From Portulaca oleracea (lineage: Eukaryota > Streptophyta > Magnoliopsida > Caryophyllales > Portulacaceae), in the NCBI GenBank assembly GCA_029582165.1, contig CM055877.1:31454241-31518240 (forward strand): a stretch of DNA of 64,000 nt. Reading direction: 5' to 3'. The position numbers were made by a program, and so were the translations under genes. Below, in pieces: positions 1 through 12,260 of the stretch. Within the stretch, counting starts at the first letter, position 1. Every line of letters starts with the position of its first letter. A model generated the notes under the pieces. The model ran no database searches and had not been told where the DNA came from. It saw only the letters and a program-made list of their open reading frames with translations.

Positions 1-359
1 AGGCCCTTGAGGCTTACATCATGCTACACATTTATTACATCATAAAAACTCTAAAATACAACTCTAGAAAGAAAAGACTATAACTCCTTCAATACTTGTC
101 CGTTTTCCAAGATTCAAAAACCATTGGAAAGCTCTTTCAATGTACTCCAATCTATCTTTGGATGACTTCCTCAATAGACGTATGGATCTAGAGTTATAGA
201 GCAGAATATCGAACTACACTTGATAAGGTCCTCTATTGCCGTGAGTGATGATTACTCAATATAGGACTTTTATCTCGAAGAGTTATTTAAGCTTGTTGAT
301 GTCCTGGTATATATGAGAATAACTCCATGTTAGCTAGAATACCATCAAGGTCCTTCACG
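1..359 (-). mobile_element. Family A LTR, partial (L1), cut by window edge and by B insert
   Basis: This is the U3-side part of a family A LTR, near-identical to 4387-4745 and to the matching part of 11188-12227. Its minus-strand 5' end, about 123 bp including the terminal TGATGTATA, is missing. It joins family B gag at 359/360 with at most one base of overlap. Confidence 0.9.
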
Positions 360-1002
360 ATTGATAAGAATGTAACTCAACAACATTACGTATCCAATCA
401 TTCAAACCAATTAGGAAACGTACCAAAACTTGTGGCTCATTCTCCTTTAAGTCACAACGCCAAAGGAGATGTTTAAACTCTTTGGTATACTCTTCCACCG
501 ATTTGGATCCTTGAACAAGCTTTTGAAGTTTGACATAGTTGTCTTTGACGTAACTTTGAGGTAGGAATTTGCTTTGTAATTTGGACTTCATCTTTTCCCA
601 TGAACGAATCTTATCCTTCCCCTTTGCTTGGCGTTTCTTTTGAAGGTTAGTCCACCAAATACTAGCATGCCTTCTCAACTTCAATGCTACATACTTCACT
701 TTTAGCTCATCATTAACTTCTTTCAAATCAAACACACGTTCAACCGTTTGAATCCAATTAAGAAATACCTCCGGATCTAAACTACCATCAAATTCAGGTA
801 TTTCAACTTTAAAATCAAAACGTTCACCTCATCTTGAGAATGAACTAGGCGTGCCATATGAAGCATCTTGATCAACATTTAAAGACTCCTTTTGTAAAGC
901 TCGATTCAAATCCATATAAGTCTTTAATTGTTTTTGCAACATCTCAATTTGCATCCTCATAGCGTCGACATTCTTAGGTGAACTAGATTGAGACTCGTCC
1001 AT
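360..1002 (-). pseudogene. Family B gag fragment in chimeric unit 1
   Basis: Read from the ATG at 1002-1000, this gives the N-terminal part of the family B gag: MDESQ start, a coiled-coil-like stretch, then the capsid-type region with FDFKVEIPEFDG, WWTNLQKK and EEYTKEF, ending at LHSYQS where family A LTR begins. The same protein is encoded on the plus strand at 42988-43650. An in-frame TGA at 831-829 breaks this copy; the matching codon in unit 2 is intact. Capsid C-terminus, zinc knuckle, protease and polymerase are absent because the segment is truncated. It is a relic of gag and is not expected to assemble particles alone. Confidence 0.9.
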
Positions 1003-1042
1003 TTGATTCAATCTTGATGTCAAATTAGAACTCTCGTAGGTA

Positions 1043-1305
1043 AGGGACGGATTTGGGTAGGTTTGTGTTTGGTTTTAGGGTTCTTTGTGGAGTTTGGGGT
1101 TCTTTATGAATTCTTGATGAATTCTTGTTGGGTTCTTTATGAGTTCTTGGAAGAACTCTAGGGTGGCGTGTGAATGTGATGGGATAAGGGACGGATTTGG
1201 CTAGCTTTTGTGGAGCTTAAGGTTCTTCATGAATTCTTGATGAATTCTTGATGGGTTCTTGATGAGTTCTTGGAAGAACTCAATAATGGCGTGTGATTTG
1301 TGATG
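1043..1305 (-). repeat. Tandemly duplicated leader of family B (chimeric unit 1)
   Basis: Two imperfect copies of about 130-145 bp lie between the B gag start and the B primer-binding site. Each begins near AGGGACGGATTTGG and contains clustered GAATTCTTGATGAATTC-type 10-12 bp motifs. The full B copy at 42752-42987 has only one such block, so the duplication is specific to the array lineage. Confidence 0.8.
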
Positions 1306-1370
1306 AAAACAAGGTAAAAAACGATGCAAGACACACGAGATATCAACAACCTAAGCTCTGATACCACTTT

Positions 1371-2207
1371 TGATGCATAATGAATCAAAAACAATTCATC
1401 ATACACGAAATGAAAACGGATCGTTCACAAGATAGAACTTGTGATTGTTGATTTCTCAAAGAAACGTGTGAAACGAAGGAATTTGGAATGAAATGGATGG
1501 CTATGGACGAGAGTTCTAATGCATATGACTAAAAAGACAATCAAGAGAAACAAAGACTAGCAAAAACGTACCAATCCAAAAAAAACCAAACGAGAGACGT
1601 GAAAAAGAACTTGATAGAATGAGCAACGAAGCCTCTCCAATTGCTACAGCCACACCACAATCTTCAAGAGCTCCTACTCCTCCTTTACACCACCCAAGAA
1701 TGCTCAATCTTGGATTAGAAGAGGAGATTCCACACGAAAACCCAAAGGGATTTCGAATTCTAGCCAAAACTAGAGAGAAAACTAAAGCATAGCAACTTTA
1801 GAGAGATTTGTGTTTATTTTCAATATGAATTAGATGTGTCTTACAAGAGGCCTAAGGGGGTCTATTTATAGTAGAGACCCACCCTTTAGGCGTCACCCAT
1901 CATCAAGAAAAGACCCCTTAAGGGCTTACATCATCCCACTCACATATTACATCACTTTAAAGAAAATACAATATCTCCTAAAATACAACTCCAATACTAA
2001 AGATTCAAAAGCCAAAATGTACATAAAGAATAGCTCTATCATATGGCTGAATGAGAACTTCAAGACTCTTGAGATAAGGAGCTCAAAAATCTCTTAATGT
2101 AGGAGATACCCATGATGTCATGTGAGAAACCACTTGAAATGAGTTGTAGTAGGTTTGTGACGTCTTTAAGAGATTCCTCTTGATGCATTGAAGTATGATA
2201 TGCATCA
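1371..2207 (-). mobile_element. Family B LTR inside chimeric unit 1
   Basis: This 837-bp LTR is homologous to 41893-42751. On the minus strand it starts precisely with TGATGCATATCA (ending at plus 2207) and ends with ATTATGCATCA at 1371. It is followed by a primer-binding site (AGTGGTATCAGAGC on the minus strand, 1353-1366). A canonical TATAAATA box reads on the minus strand at 1870-1863. The exact LTR terminus at the junction with A gag indicates that a B element integrated into A, after which B was truncated. Confidence 0.9.
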
Positions 2208-3592
2208 TTCCACTTTCTTCCAATGTTTCTCATGAATAATCCAATGACATCATCACGGTTTCCAACCTCCATTGGTGTAAGAATTAGACTCCTTGGTTTT
2301 TCAAATTCATGATACTTATTCTCCATTAGTGCCATAAGAGTGCTTTGATCCTCTAAACTTCTTGGATCAAAATGAATGTACTTGTCATCAAATGAATGAC
2401 CGTGTGAATAGCTCTCCATTTGTAATGTTTGGACCCTTGTTGTAGCGAGGCCAATACCATTGCCATGGTCCTTATCAACGCCAATGCTAGCGTTAAGATC
2501 CTCATAGATGGCATATTGAGAGTAAGAAATAAGCTCTCTTTGTTGTTTATCCTGCGGTACACTAGCTTCTTTCAAGACTCTACTTATAACAAGCAACTCT
2601 TCTCCATTTAATTCTTCTACATACATCTTTTCTAGTACAATATCCTCCTGTTTTTCTTCCTCGTGTACTTCATGAGGCACGCTACATACCTCATTCATGC
2701 CAAGCTTATTACTCGTTTCATGAACATCCTCATGCTCGTCAAATACATCAAATACCACACTTTCAATTTCTGGTTGCATGCTTAATGATGTTTGACAATC
2801 AACCAAAGATACTTCTTTCTCCTGAGGACATGCACTTTCAACATGATCAACACTTTGGCAATATAGACATGTACTTGGGACAATGGAAGTGGGGAGGTTT
2901 ATAGGCTGTTTTGAGGAGCTTTGGATAGTAGGTGTGGGGAGGTTTAGGGGCTGTTTTGTGGAGTGATGGGCAATAGGTCGTAGGGGCTATTTTGGAGGTG
3001 TTTGAACGAGAGGTTTGGGACGAGTTTGTGGCTTGGTTTGAAGGTCTTTGGCGTGGGATTGTGGGGATGGTTTGTGAGGTCTTTGTTGTATATGGGTTTT
3101 ATCCCAGAGTTCTTTACTCTTTACTTGTATTTCAACATCAAGAGCTAAAGAACTTAACTCCTCCAAGTTTGTGTAAGATTGATATACAACAACACGCCGA
3201 ATGTAATCATTAAGACCAAGAGAGTAACATACCAAAACTCGTTGATCATTCTCCTTAACAGCATATTTCCATAGTTGCCGCCTGAATTCTATTGTAAATT
3301 CAACCATGTCTTTGCTCCCTTGCTCCATTCTTTCAAGTTTGTTGATGTAGTCTCCTTTGAATGGCAAGAACTCTTCTTGAACGATATTTCCATTCTTCTT
3401 GCTGGAACGTTTACTCCATTCATAAGGTGCTTCATATTCAACCTCATAAGGATGTATCTCACGTGAATTTGCGCTTCTTGATTCGTTTTGAAGGATCCCA
3501 TGTTCTTCCATTTGTGTGGTGAGATCATGAATTTGTTGCTCCAAACGTTGTAAATCACGTTATGAACTCATGCTATATCTTTTGCAAGCCAT
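2208..3592 (-). pseudogene. Family A gag-like gene, copy a (broken)
   Basis: This is the gag-like protein of family A, described in full at 15179-16717. The upstream ATG at 3592 meets TAA at 3562-3560 (codon 11). This copy also has CAG to TAG near 2985, just after the QTPPK stretch, and lacks about 54 bp around 2513. That deletion lies between two copies of an ATGG(C/T)ATATTGAG motif and looks like a microhomology deletion. After NIGRK the frame runs into the family B LTR and ends at 2060, so the normal A tail is missing. Confidence 0.9.
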
Positions 3593-3828
3593 AGAATATG
3601 AATCTTGATACAAAAAGATCACAAGAAACTCATGGTTTTGGGGTTAGCATGTAGGGACGAGAGAGGGTTTGTGTTTAGGCTTGATTGTGTTTGGTTTTTG
3701 GGTTCTTTGTGGTGTTCATGGGGAACATGTATGTGGGAGATGATGGGGGATGGATTTGGGATGGAAAGATGGTAAAAAGATGGTGCAAGAACTAAGAGAA
3801 TCAATCTCCTAAGCTATGATACCAATTT

Positions 3829-4745
3829 TGATGTATAATGGGATCATGGATGATCACATTACACAACAATATAAGGATCTTTATTTAAACTTGGGGTTGG
3901 TTAGATTGATTCTTAAACGAATGAAAAGATGAAAATGGCATGTAAATGGATTAATAATGGATGATGGACGAATGGATGGATGGGTGAACGAATGAATGGG
4001 AATGTATTCTGGTTGGTATGGAGTAGAATGGAATGAAAATGCAATGGAAATCAAAAGATTCAAAAGAATAGATTGAAACTTACCACAAGAATGAATCGTT
4101 GGATCGAATGATAAACGGCTTGGGATCTTCTAAGGAGATACAGATTCACCACTCCTAGAATCCTCCAACTCTTCCTATCACCAATCTAAGATAGCCAATC
4201 TTAGAATAGAAGAAGAGATTCAAAGAGACTCCTCTCAAGAAGACTCAATTTCTAACACAAAGGTTAGAGAGAACAAAGCATAAGCTTTTGATTTGATTTG
4301 TGTATGTTGTGGGATGAATTACAAGAGGCCTAAAGGGGTATTTATGGTAATCCTAAGCCCCTTGGACGTGCACTAATCAAGAAGCTAGGCCCTTGAGGCT
4401 TACATCATGCTACACATTTATTACATCATAAAAACTCTAAAATACAACTCTAGAAAGAAAAGACTATAACTCCTTCAATACTTGTCCGTTTTCCAAGATT
4501 CAAAAACCATTGGAAAGCTCTTTCAATGTACTCCAATCTATCTTTGGATGACTTCCTCAATAGACGTATGGATCTAGAGTTATAGAGCAGAATATCGAAC
4601 TACACTTGATAAGGTCCTCTATTGCCGTGAGTGATGATTACTCAACATAGGACTTTTATCTCGAAGAGTTATTTAAGCTTGTTGATGTCCTCGTATATAT
4701 GAGAATAACTCCATGTTAGCTAGAATACCATCAAGGTCCTTCACG
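3829..4745 (-). mobile_element. Family A LTR L2, truncated by B insert
   Basis: This LTR has the normal minus-strand 3' end (ATTATACATCA at 3829) and primer-binding site next to it (TGGTATCATAGCT, near 3811-3826). Its 5' terminal 123 bp is missing and is replaced by family B gag at 4745/4746, exactly as in L1. It therefore lacks the integrase-recognised 5' terminus. Confidence 0.93.
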
Positions 4746-5388
4746 ATTGATAAGAATGTAACTCAACAACATTACGTATCCAATCATTCAAACCAATTAG
4801 GAAACGTACCAAAACCCGTGGCTCATTCTCCTTTAAGTCACAACGCCAAAGGAGATGTTCAAACTCTTTGGTATACTCTTCCACCGATTTGGATCCTTGA
4901 ACAAGCTTTTGAAGTTTGACATAGTTGTCTTTGACGTAACTTTGAGGTAGGAATTTGCTTTGTAATTTGGACTTCATCTTTTCCCATGAACGAATCTTAT
5001 CCTTCCCCTTTGCTTGGCGTTTCTTTTGAAGGTTAGTCCACCAAATACTAGCATGCCTTCTCAACTTCAATGCTACATACTTCACTTTTAGCTCATCATT
5101 AACTTCTTTCAAAACAAACACACGTTCAACCGTTTGAATCCAATCAAGAAATACCTCCGGATCTAAACTACCATCAAATTCAGGTATTTCAACTTTAAAA
5201 TCAAAACGTTCACCTCTTCTTGAGAATGAACTAGGCGTGCCATATGAAGCATCTTGATCAACATTTAAAGACTCCTTTTGTAAAGCTCGATTCAAATCCA
5301 TATAAGTCTTTAATTGTTTTTGCAACATCTCAATTTGCATCCTCATAGCGTCGGCATTCTTAGGTGAACTAGATTGAGACTCGTCCAT
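4746..5388 (-). pseudogene. Family B gag fragment in chimeric unit 2
   Basis: Same segment as 360-1002, but open from the ATG at 5388 through to the junction, where the first codons of A LTR supply a TGA stop right after LHSYQS. It contains the N-terminal coiled-coil-like stretch, the SRRGERFDFKVEIPEFDG region and the WWTNLQKK and EEYTKEFEHLLWRC blocks of Ty3/gypsy gag (about 214 residues). It has no zinc knuckle. Because the frame is intact it could produce a truncated gag from the adjacent B LTR promoter at 5756-6591. Whether it is transcribed is unknown. Confidence 0.88.
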
Positions 5389-5428
5389 TTGATTCAATCT
5401 TGATGTCAAATTAGAACTCTCGTAGGTA

Positions 5429-5690
5429 AGGGACGGATTTGGGTAGGTTTGTGTTTGGTTTTAGGGTTCTTTGTGGAGTTTGGGGTTCTTTATGAATTCT
5501 TGATGAATTCTTGTTGGGTTCTTTATGAGTTCTTGGAAGAACTCTAGGGTGGCGTGTGAATGTGATGGGATAAGGGACGGATTTGGCTAGCTTTTGTGGA
5601 GCTTAAGGTTCTTCATGAATTCTTGATGAATTCTTGATGGGTTCTTGATGAGTTCTTGGAAGAACTCAACAATGGCGTGTGATTTGTGAT
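5429..5690 (-). repeat. Tandemly duplicated leader of family B (chimeric unit 2)
   Basis: Same duplicated leader as 1043-1305, near-identical. This shows that the duplication existed before the two chimeric units were copied from each other. Confidence 0.8.
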
Positions 5691-5755
5691 GAAAACAAGG
5701 TAAAAACGATGCAAGACACACGAGATATCAACAACCTAAGCTCTGATACCACTTT

Positions 5756-6591
5756 TGATGCATAATGAATCAAAAACAATTCATCATACACGAAATGAAA
5801 ACGGATCGTTCACAAGATAGAACTTGTGATTGTTGATTTCTCAAAGAAACGCATGAAACGAAGGAATTTGGAATGAAATGGATGGCTATGGACGAGAGTT
5901 CTAATGCATATGACTAAAAAGACAATCAAGAGAAACAAAGACTAGCAAAAACGTACCAATCCAAAAAAAACCAAACGAGAGACGTGAAAAAGAACTTGAT
6001 AGAATGAGCAACGAAGCCTCTCCAATTGCTACAGCCACACCACAATCTTCAAGAGCTCCTACTCCTCCTTTACACCACCCAAGAATGCTCAATCTTGGAT
6101 TAGAAGAGGAGATTCCACACGAAAACCCAAAGGGATTTCGAATTCTAGCCAAAACTAGAGAGAAAACTAAAGCATAGCAACTTTAGAGAGATTTGTGTTT
6201 ATTTTCAATATGAATGAGATGTGACTTACAAGAGGCCTAAGGGGGTCTATTTATAGTAGAGACCCACCCTTTAGGCGTCACCCATCATCAAGAAAAGACC
6301 CCTTAAGGGCTTACATCATCCCACTCACATATTACATCACTTTAAAGAAAATACAATATCTCCTAAAATACAACTCCAATACTAAAGATTCAAAAGCTAA
6401 AATGTACATAAAGAATAGCTCTATCATATGGCTGAATGAGAACTTCAAGACTCTTGAGATAAGGAGCTCAAAAATCTCTTAATGTAGGAGATACCCGTGA
6501 TGTCATGTGAGAAACATTTGAAATGAGTTGTAGTAGGTTTGTGACGTCTTTAAGAGCTTCCTCTTGATGCATTGAAGTATGATATGCATCA
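5756..6591 (-). mobile_element. Family B LTR inside chimeric unit 2
   Basis: This 836-bp LTR is near-identical to 1371-2207, with the same precise TGATGCATATCA terminus and the same flanking A gag sequence. A minus-strand TATAAATA lies at 6255-6248. The primer-binding site AGTGGTATCAGAGC follows on its left. Confidence 0.9.
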
Positions 6592-8022
6592 TTCCACTTT
6601 CTTCCAATGTTTCTCATGAATAATCCAATGACATCATCACGGTTTCCAACCTCCATTGGTGTAAGAATGAGACTCCTTGGTTTTTCAAATTCATGATACT
6701 TATTCTCCATTAGTGCCATAAGAGTGCTTTGATCCTCTAAACTTCTTGGATCAAAATGAATGTACTTGTCATCAAATGAATGACCGTGTGAATAGCTCTC
6801 CATTTGTAATGTTTGGACCCTTGTTGTAGCGAGGCCAATACCATTGCCATGGTCCTTATCAACGCCAATGCTAGCGTTAAGATCCTCATAGATGGCACTA
6901 CTTTCTCCTTCTTGGATCAATGAACATACTTCTTCTTAGATGGTATATTAAGAGTAAGAAATAAGCTCTCTTTGTTGTTGATCCTGCGGTACACTAGCTT
7001 CTTTCAAGACTCTACTTATAACAAGCAACTCTTCTCCATTTAATTCTTCTACATACATCTTTTCTAGTACAATATCCTCCTCTTTTTCTTCCTCGTGTAC
7101 TTCATGAGGCACGCTACATACCTCATTCATGCCAAGCTTATTACTCGTTTCATGAACATCCTCATGCTCGTCAAATACATCAAATACCACACTTTCAATT
7201 TCTGGTTGCATGCTTAATGATGTTTGACAATCAACCAAAGATACTTCTTTCTCCTGAGGACATGCACTTTCAACATGATCAACACTTTGGCAATATAGAC
7301 ATGTACTTGGGACAATGGAAGTGGGGAGGTTTATAGGCTGTTTTGAGGAGCTTTGGATAGTAGGTGTGGGGAGGTTTAGGGCATTTTGTGGAGTGATGGG
7401 CAATAGGTCGTAGGGGCTGTTTTGGAGGTGTTTGAACGAGAGGTTTGGGACGAGTTTGTGGCTTGGTTTGAAGGTCTTTGGCGTGGGATTGTGGGGATGG
7501 TTTGTGAGGTCTTTGTTGTATATGGGTTTTATCCCAGAATTCTTTACTCTTTACTTGTATTTCAACATCAAGAGCTAAAGAACTTAACTCCTCCAAGTTT
7601 GTGTAAGATTGATATACAACAACACGCTGAATGTAATCATTAAGACCAAGAGAGTAACATACCAAAACTCGTTGATCATTCTCCTTAAGAGCATATTTCC
7701 ATAGTTGCCGCCTGAATTCTATTGTAAATTCAACCACGTCTTTGCTCCCTTGCTCCATTCTTTCAAGTTTGTTGATGTAGTCTCCTTTGAATGGCAAGAA
7801 CTCTTCTTGAACGATATTTCCATTCTTCTTGCTGGAACGTTTACTCCATTCATAAGTTGCTTCATATTCAACCTCATAAGGATGTATCTCACGTGAATTT
7901 GCGCTTCTTGATTCGTTTTGAAGGATCCCATGTTCTTCCATTTGTGTGGTGAGATCATGAATTTGTTGCTCCAAACGTTGTAAATCACGTTATGAACTCA
8001 TGCTATATCTTTTGCAAGCCAT
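6592..8022 (-). pseudogene. Family A gag-like gene, copy b (broken)
   Basis: This copy has the shared TAA at codon 11 (ATG at 8022). It also has a short deletion and frameshift near 7380 in the proline-rich linker and a CAA to TAA change near 6940. Its 3' end reads into the family B LTR and stops near 6468. It retains the zinc knuckle (CLYCQSVDHVESAC) and the acidic segment. Confidence 0.9.
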
Positions 8023-8258
8023 AGAATATGAATCTTGATACAAAAAGATCACAAGAAACTCATGGTTTTGGGGTTATCATGTAGGGACGAGAGAGGGTTT
8101 GTGTTTAGGCTTGATTGTGTTTGGTTTTTGGGTTCTTTGTGGTGTTCATGGGGAACATGTATGTGGGAGATGATGGGGGATGGATTTGGGATGGAAAGAT
8201 GGTAAAAAGATGGTGCAAGAACTAAGAGAATCAATCTCCTAAGCTATGATACCAATTT

Positions 8259-9298
8259 TGATGTATAATGGGATCATGGATGATCACATTACACAACAAT
8301 ATAAGGATCTTTTTTTAAACTTGGGGTTGGTTAGATTGATTCTTAAACGAATGAAAAGATGAAAATGGCATGTAAATGGATTAATAATGGATGATGGACG
8401 AATGGATGGATGGGTGAACGAATGAATGGGAGTGTATTATGGTTGGTATGGAATAGAATGGAATGAAAATACAATGGAAATCAAAAGATTCAAAAGAATA
8501 GATTGAAACTTACCACAAGAATGAATCGTTTGATCGAATTATAAACGGCTTGGGATCTTCTAAGGAGATACAGATTCACCACTCCTAGAATCCTCCAACT
8601 CTTCCTATCACCAATCTAAGATAGCCAATCTTAGAATAGAAGAAGAGATTCAAAGAGACTCCTCTCAAGAAGACTCAATTTCTAACACAAAGGTTAGAGA
8701 GAACAAAGTATAAGCTTTTGATTTGATTTGTGTATGTTGTGGGATGAATTACAAGAGGCCTAAAGGGGTATTTATGGTAATCCTAAGCCCCTTGGTCGTG
8801 CACTAATCAAGAAGCTAGGCCCTTGAGGCTTACATCTTGCTACACATTTATTACATCATAAAAACTCTAAAATACAACTCTAGAAAGAAAAGACTATAAC
8901 TCCTTCAATACTTGTCCGTTTTCCAAGATTCAAAAACCATTGGAAAGCTCTTTCAATGTACTCCAATCTATCTTTGGATGACTTCCTCAATAGACGTATG
9001 GATCTAGAGTTATAGAGCAGAATATCGAACTACACTTGATAAGGTCCTCTATTGCCGTGAGTGATGATTACTCAATATAGGACTTTTATCTCGAAGAGTT
9101 ATTTAAGCTTGTTGATGTCCTCGTATATATGAGAATAACTCCATGTTAGCTAGAATACCATCAAGGTTCTTCACGCTTTCTTCTTTGAACTAATAAACCC
9201 TTGTGGTTGTTGATACCCAAGGCGACATTTGTAGCTTCTAGCTGGATTAAGGTCCTCTTAGCTAACCTTGATGTATATCGCTTGGCGATTATACATCA
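8259..9298 (-). mobile_element. Family A LTR L3 (complete)
   Basis: 1040 bp. Minus-strand ends are TGATGTATAAT and ATTATACATCA, an 11-bp terminal inverted repeat. A polypurine tract reading GGGGGAGAA lies directly to the right (9299-9307, plus-strand complement). It is shared by the units on both sides. The TATA-like sequence reads CATAAATA, not a canonical TATA box. Confidence 0.95.
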
Positions 9299-9331
9299 TT
9301 CTCCCCCGGTTGAAAAAGTTTGTCCTCAAAC

Positions 9332-10951
9332 TTAGACAAAACTTCTTCTAAACCGGTACATAGCACTTCTTCTAAGCTCACCCTTCTTCTTATAAGAGAT
9401 CTTTCCAAAAGTATTGTACACGTCAACTTGCTTCTTCTTCTTGCGTTCCTTGAAAAGATTACAAACTCTCTTATTAAATGCTTTGAAATCATCATAGCCT
9501 TTGATGATTGACTTGAACTTCCGCTTTCTTCCAATGTTTCTCATGAATAATCCAATGACATCATCACGGTTTCCAACCTCCATTGGTGTAAGAATGAGAC
9601 TCCTTGGTTTTTCAAATTCATGATACTTATTCTCCATTAGTGCCATAATAGTGCTTTGATCCTCTAAACTTCTTGGATCAAAATGAATGTACTTGTCATC
9701 AAATGAATGACCGTGTGAATAGCTCTCCATTTGTAATGTTTGGACCCTTGTTGTAGCGAGGCCAATATCATTGCCATAGTGCTTATCAACGCCAATGCTA
9801 GCGTTAAGATCCTCATAGATGGCACTACTTTCTCCTTCTTGGATCAATGAACATACTTCTTCTTGGATGGTATATTGAGAGTAAGAAATAAGCTCTCTTT
9901 GTTGTTGATCCTACGGTACACTAGCTCCTTTCAAGACTCTACTTATAACAAGCAACTCTTCTCCATTTAATTTTTCTACATACATCTTTTCTAGTACAAT
10001 ATCCTCCTCTTTTTCTTCCTCGTGTACTTCATGAGGCACGCTACATACCTCATTCATGCCAAGCTTATTACTCGTTTCATGAACATCCTCATGCTCGTCA
10101 AATACATCAAATACCACACTTTCAATTTCTGGTTGCATGCTTAATGATGTTTGACAATCAACCAAAGATACTTCTTTCTCCTGAGGACATGCACTTTCAA
10201 CATGATCAACACTTTGGCAATATAGACATGTACTTGGGACAATGGAAGTGGGGAGGTTTATAGGCTGTTTTGAGGAGCTTTGGATAGTAGGTGTGGGGAG
10301 GTTTAGGGGCTGTTTTGTGGAGTGATGGGCAATAGGTCGTAGGGGCTGTTTTGGAGGTGTTTGAACGAGAGGTTTGGGACGAGTTTGTGGCTTGGTTTGA
10401 AGGTCTTTGGCGTGGGATTGTGGGGATGGTTTGTGAGGTCTTTGTTGTATATGGGTTTTATCCCAGAGTTCTTTACTCTTTACTTGTATTTCAACATCAA
10501 GAGCTAAAGAACTTAACTCCTCCAAGTTTGTGTAAGATTGATATGCAACAACACGCTGAATGTAATCATTAAGACCAAGAGAGTAACATACCAAAACTCG
10601 TTGATCATTCTTCTTAAGAGCATATTTCCATAGTTGCCGCCTGAATGCTATTGTATATTCAACCACGTCTTTGCTCCCTTGCTCCATTGTTTCAAGTTTG
10701 TTGATGTAGTCTCCTTTGAATGGCAAGAACTCTTCTTGAACAATATTTCAATTCTTCTTGCAGGAACGTTTACTCCATTCATAAGGTGCTTCATATTCAA
10801 CCTCATAAGGATGTATCTCACGTGAATTTGCGCTTCTTGATTCGTTTTGAAGGATCCCATGTTCTTCCATTTGTGTGGTGAGATCATGAATTTGTTGCTC
10901 CAAACGTTGTAAATCACGTTATGAACTCATGCTATATCTTTTGCAAGCCAT
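9332..10951 (-). pseudogene. Family A gag-like gene, copy c (broken)
   Basis: Besides the common stop at codon 11 (ATG at 10951), a GGA to TGA change near 10750 follows the KKN motif, and CAG to TAG near 9913 cuts the frame after ASVP. The 3' part from MIQEGESS to RRSFV is open. All three breaks are single-base substitutions, unlike the indel breaks in copies f to i. Confidence 0.9.
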
Positions 10952-11187
10952 AGAATATGAATCTTGATACAAAAAGATCACAAGAAACTCATGGTTTTGG
11001 GGTTAGCATGTAGGGATGAGAGAGGGTTTGTGTTTAGGCTTGATTGTGTTTGGTTTTTGGGTTCTTTGTGGTGTTCATGGGGAACATGTATGTGGGAGAT
11101 GATGGGGGATGGATTTGGGATGGAAAGATGGTAAAAAGATGGTGCAAGAACTAAGAGAATCAATCTCCTAAGCTATGATACCAATTT

Positions 11188-12227
11188 TGATGTATAATGG
11201 GATCATGGATGATCACATTACACAACAATATAAGGATCTTTATTTAAACTTGGGGTTGGTTAGATTGATTCTTAAACGAATGAAAAGATGAAAATGACAT
11301 GTAAATGGATTAATAATGGATGATGGACGAATGGATGGATGGGTGAACGAATGAATGGGAGTGTATTCTGGTTGGTATGGAATAGAATGGAATGAAAATG
11401 CAATGGAAATCAAAAGATTCAAAAGAATAGATTGAAACTTACCACAAGAATGAATCGTTTGATCGAATGATAAACGACTTGGGATCTTCTAAGGAGATAC
11501 AGATTCACCACTCCTAGAATCCTCCAACTCTTCCTATCACCAATCTAAGATAGCCAATCTTAGAATAGAAGAAGAGATTCAAAGAGACTCCTCTCAAGAA
11601 GACTCAATTTCTAACACAAAGGTTAGAGAGAACAAAGTATAAGCTTTTGATTTGATTTGTGTATGTTGTGGGATGAATTACAAGAGGCCTAAAGGGGTAT
11701 TTATGGTAATCCTAAGCCCCTTGGACGTGCACTAATCAAGAAGCTAGGCCCTTGAGGCTTACATCATGCTACACATTTATTACATCATAAAAACTCTAAA
11801 ATACAACTCTAGAAAGAAAAGACTATAACTCCTTCAATACTTGTCCGTTTTCCAAGATTCAAAAACCATTAGAAAGCTCTTTCAATGTACTCCAATCTAT
11901 CTTTGGTTGACTTCCTCAATAGACGTATGGATCTAGAGTTATAGAGCAGAATATCGAACTACACTTGATAAGGTCCTCTATTGCCGTGAGTGATGATTAC
12001 TCAATATAGGACTTTTATCTCGAAGAGTTATTTAAGCTTGTTGATGTCCTCGTATATATGAGAATAACTCCATGTTAGCTAGAATACCATCAAGGTCCTT
12101 CACGCTTTCTTCTTTGAACTAATAAACCCTTGTGGTTGTTGATACCCAAGGCGACATTTGTAGCTTCTAACTGGATTAAGGTCCTCTTAGCTAACCTTGA
12201 TGTATATCGCTGGGCGATTATACATCA
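11188..12227 (-). mobile_element. Family A LTR L4 (complete)
   Basis: 1040 bp with intact termini TGATGTATAAT and ATTATACATCA on the minus strand. It is shared between internal regions c and d. Confidence 0.95.
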
Positions 12228-12260
12228 TTCTCCCCCGGTTGAAAAAGTTTGTCCTGAAAC

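Noticed and set aside
2992..3213. Plus-strand open frame of 73 codons recurring in every array unit
   Set aside because: It is the complement of the conserved gag linker and recurs because the units are repeated. No independent coding evidence.
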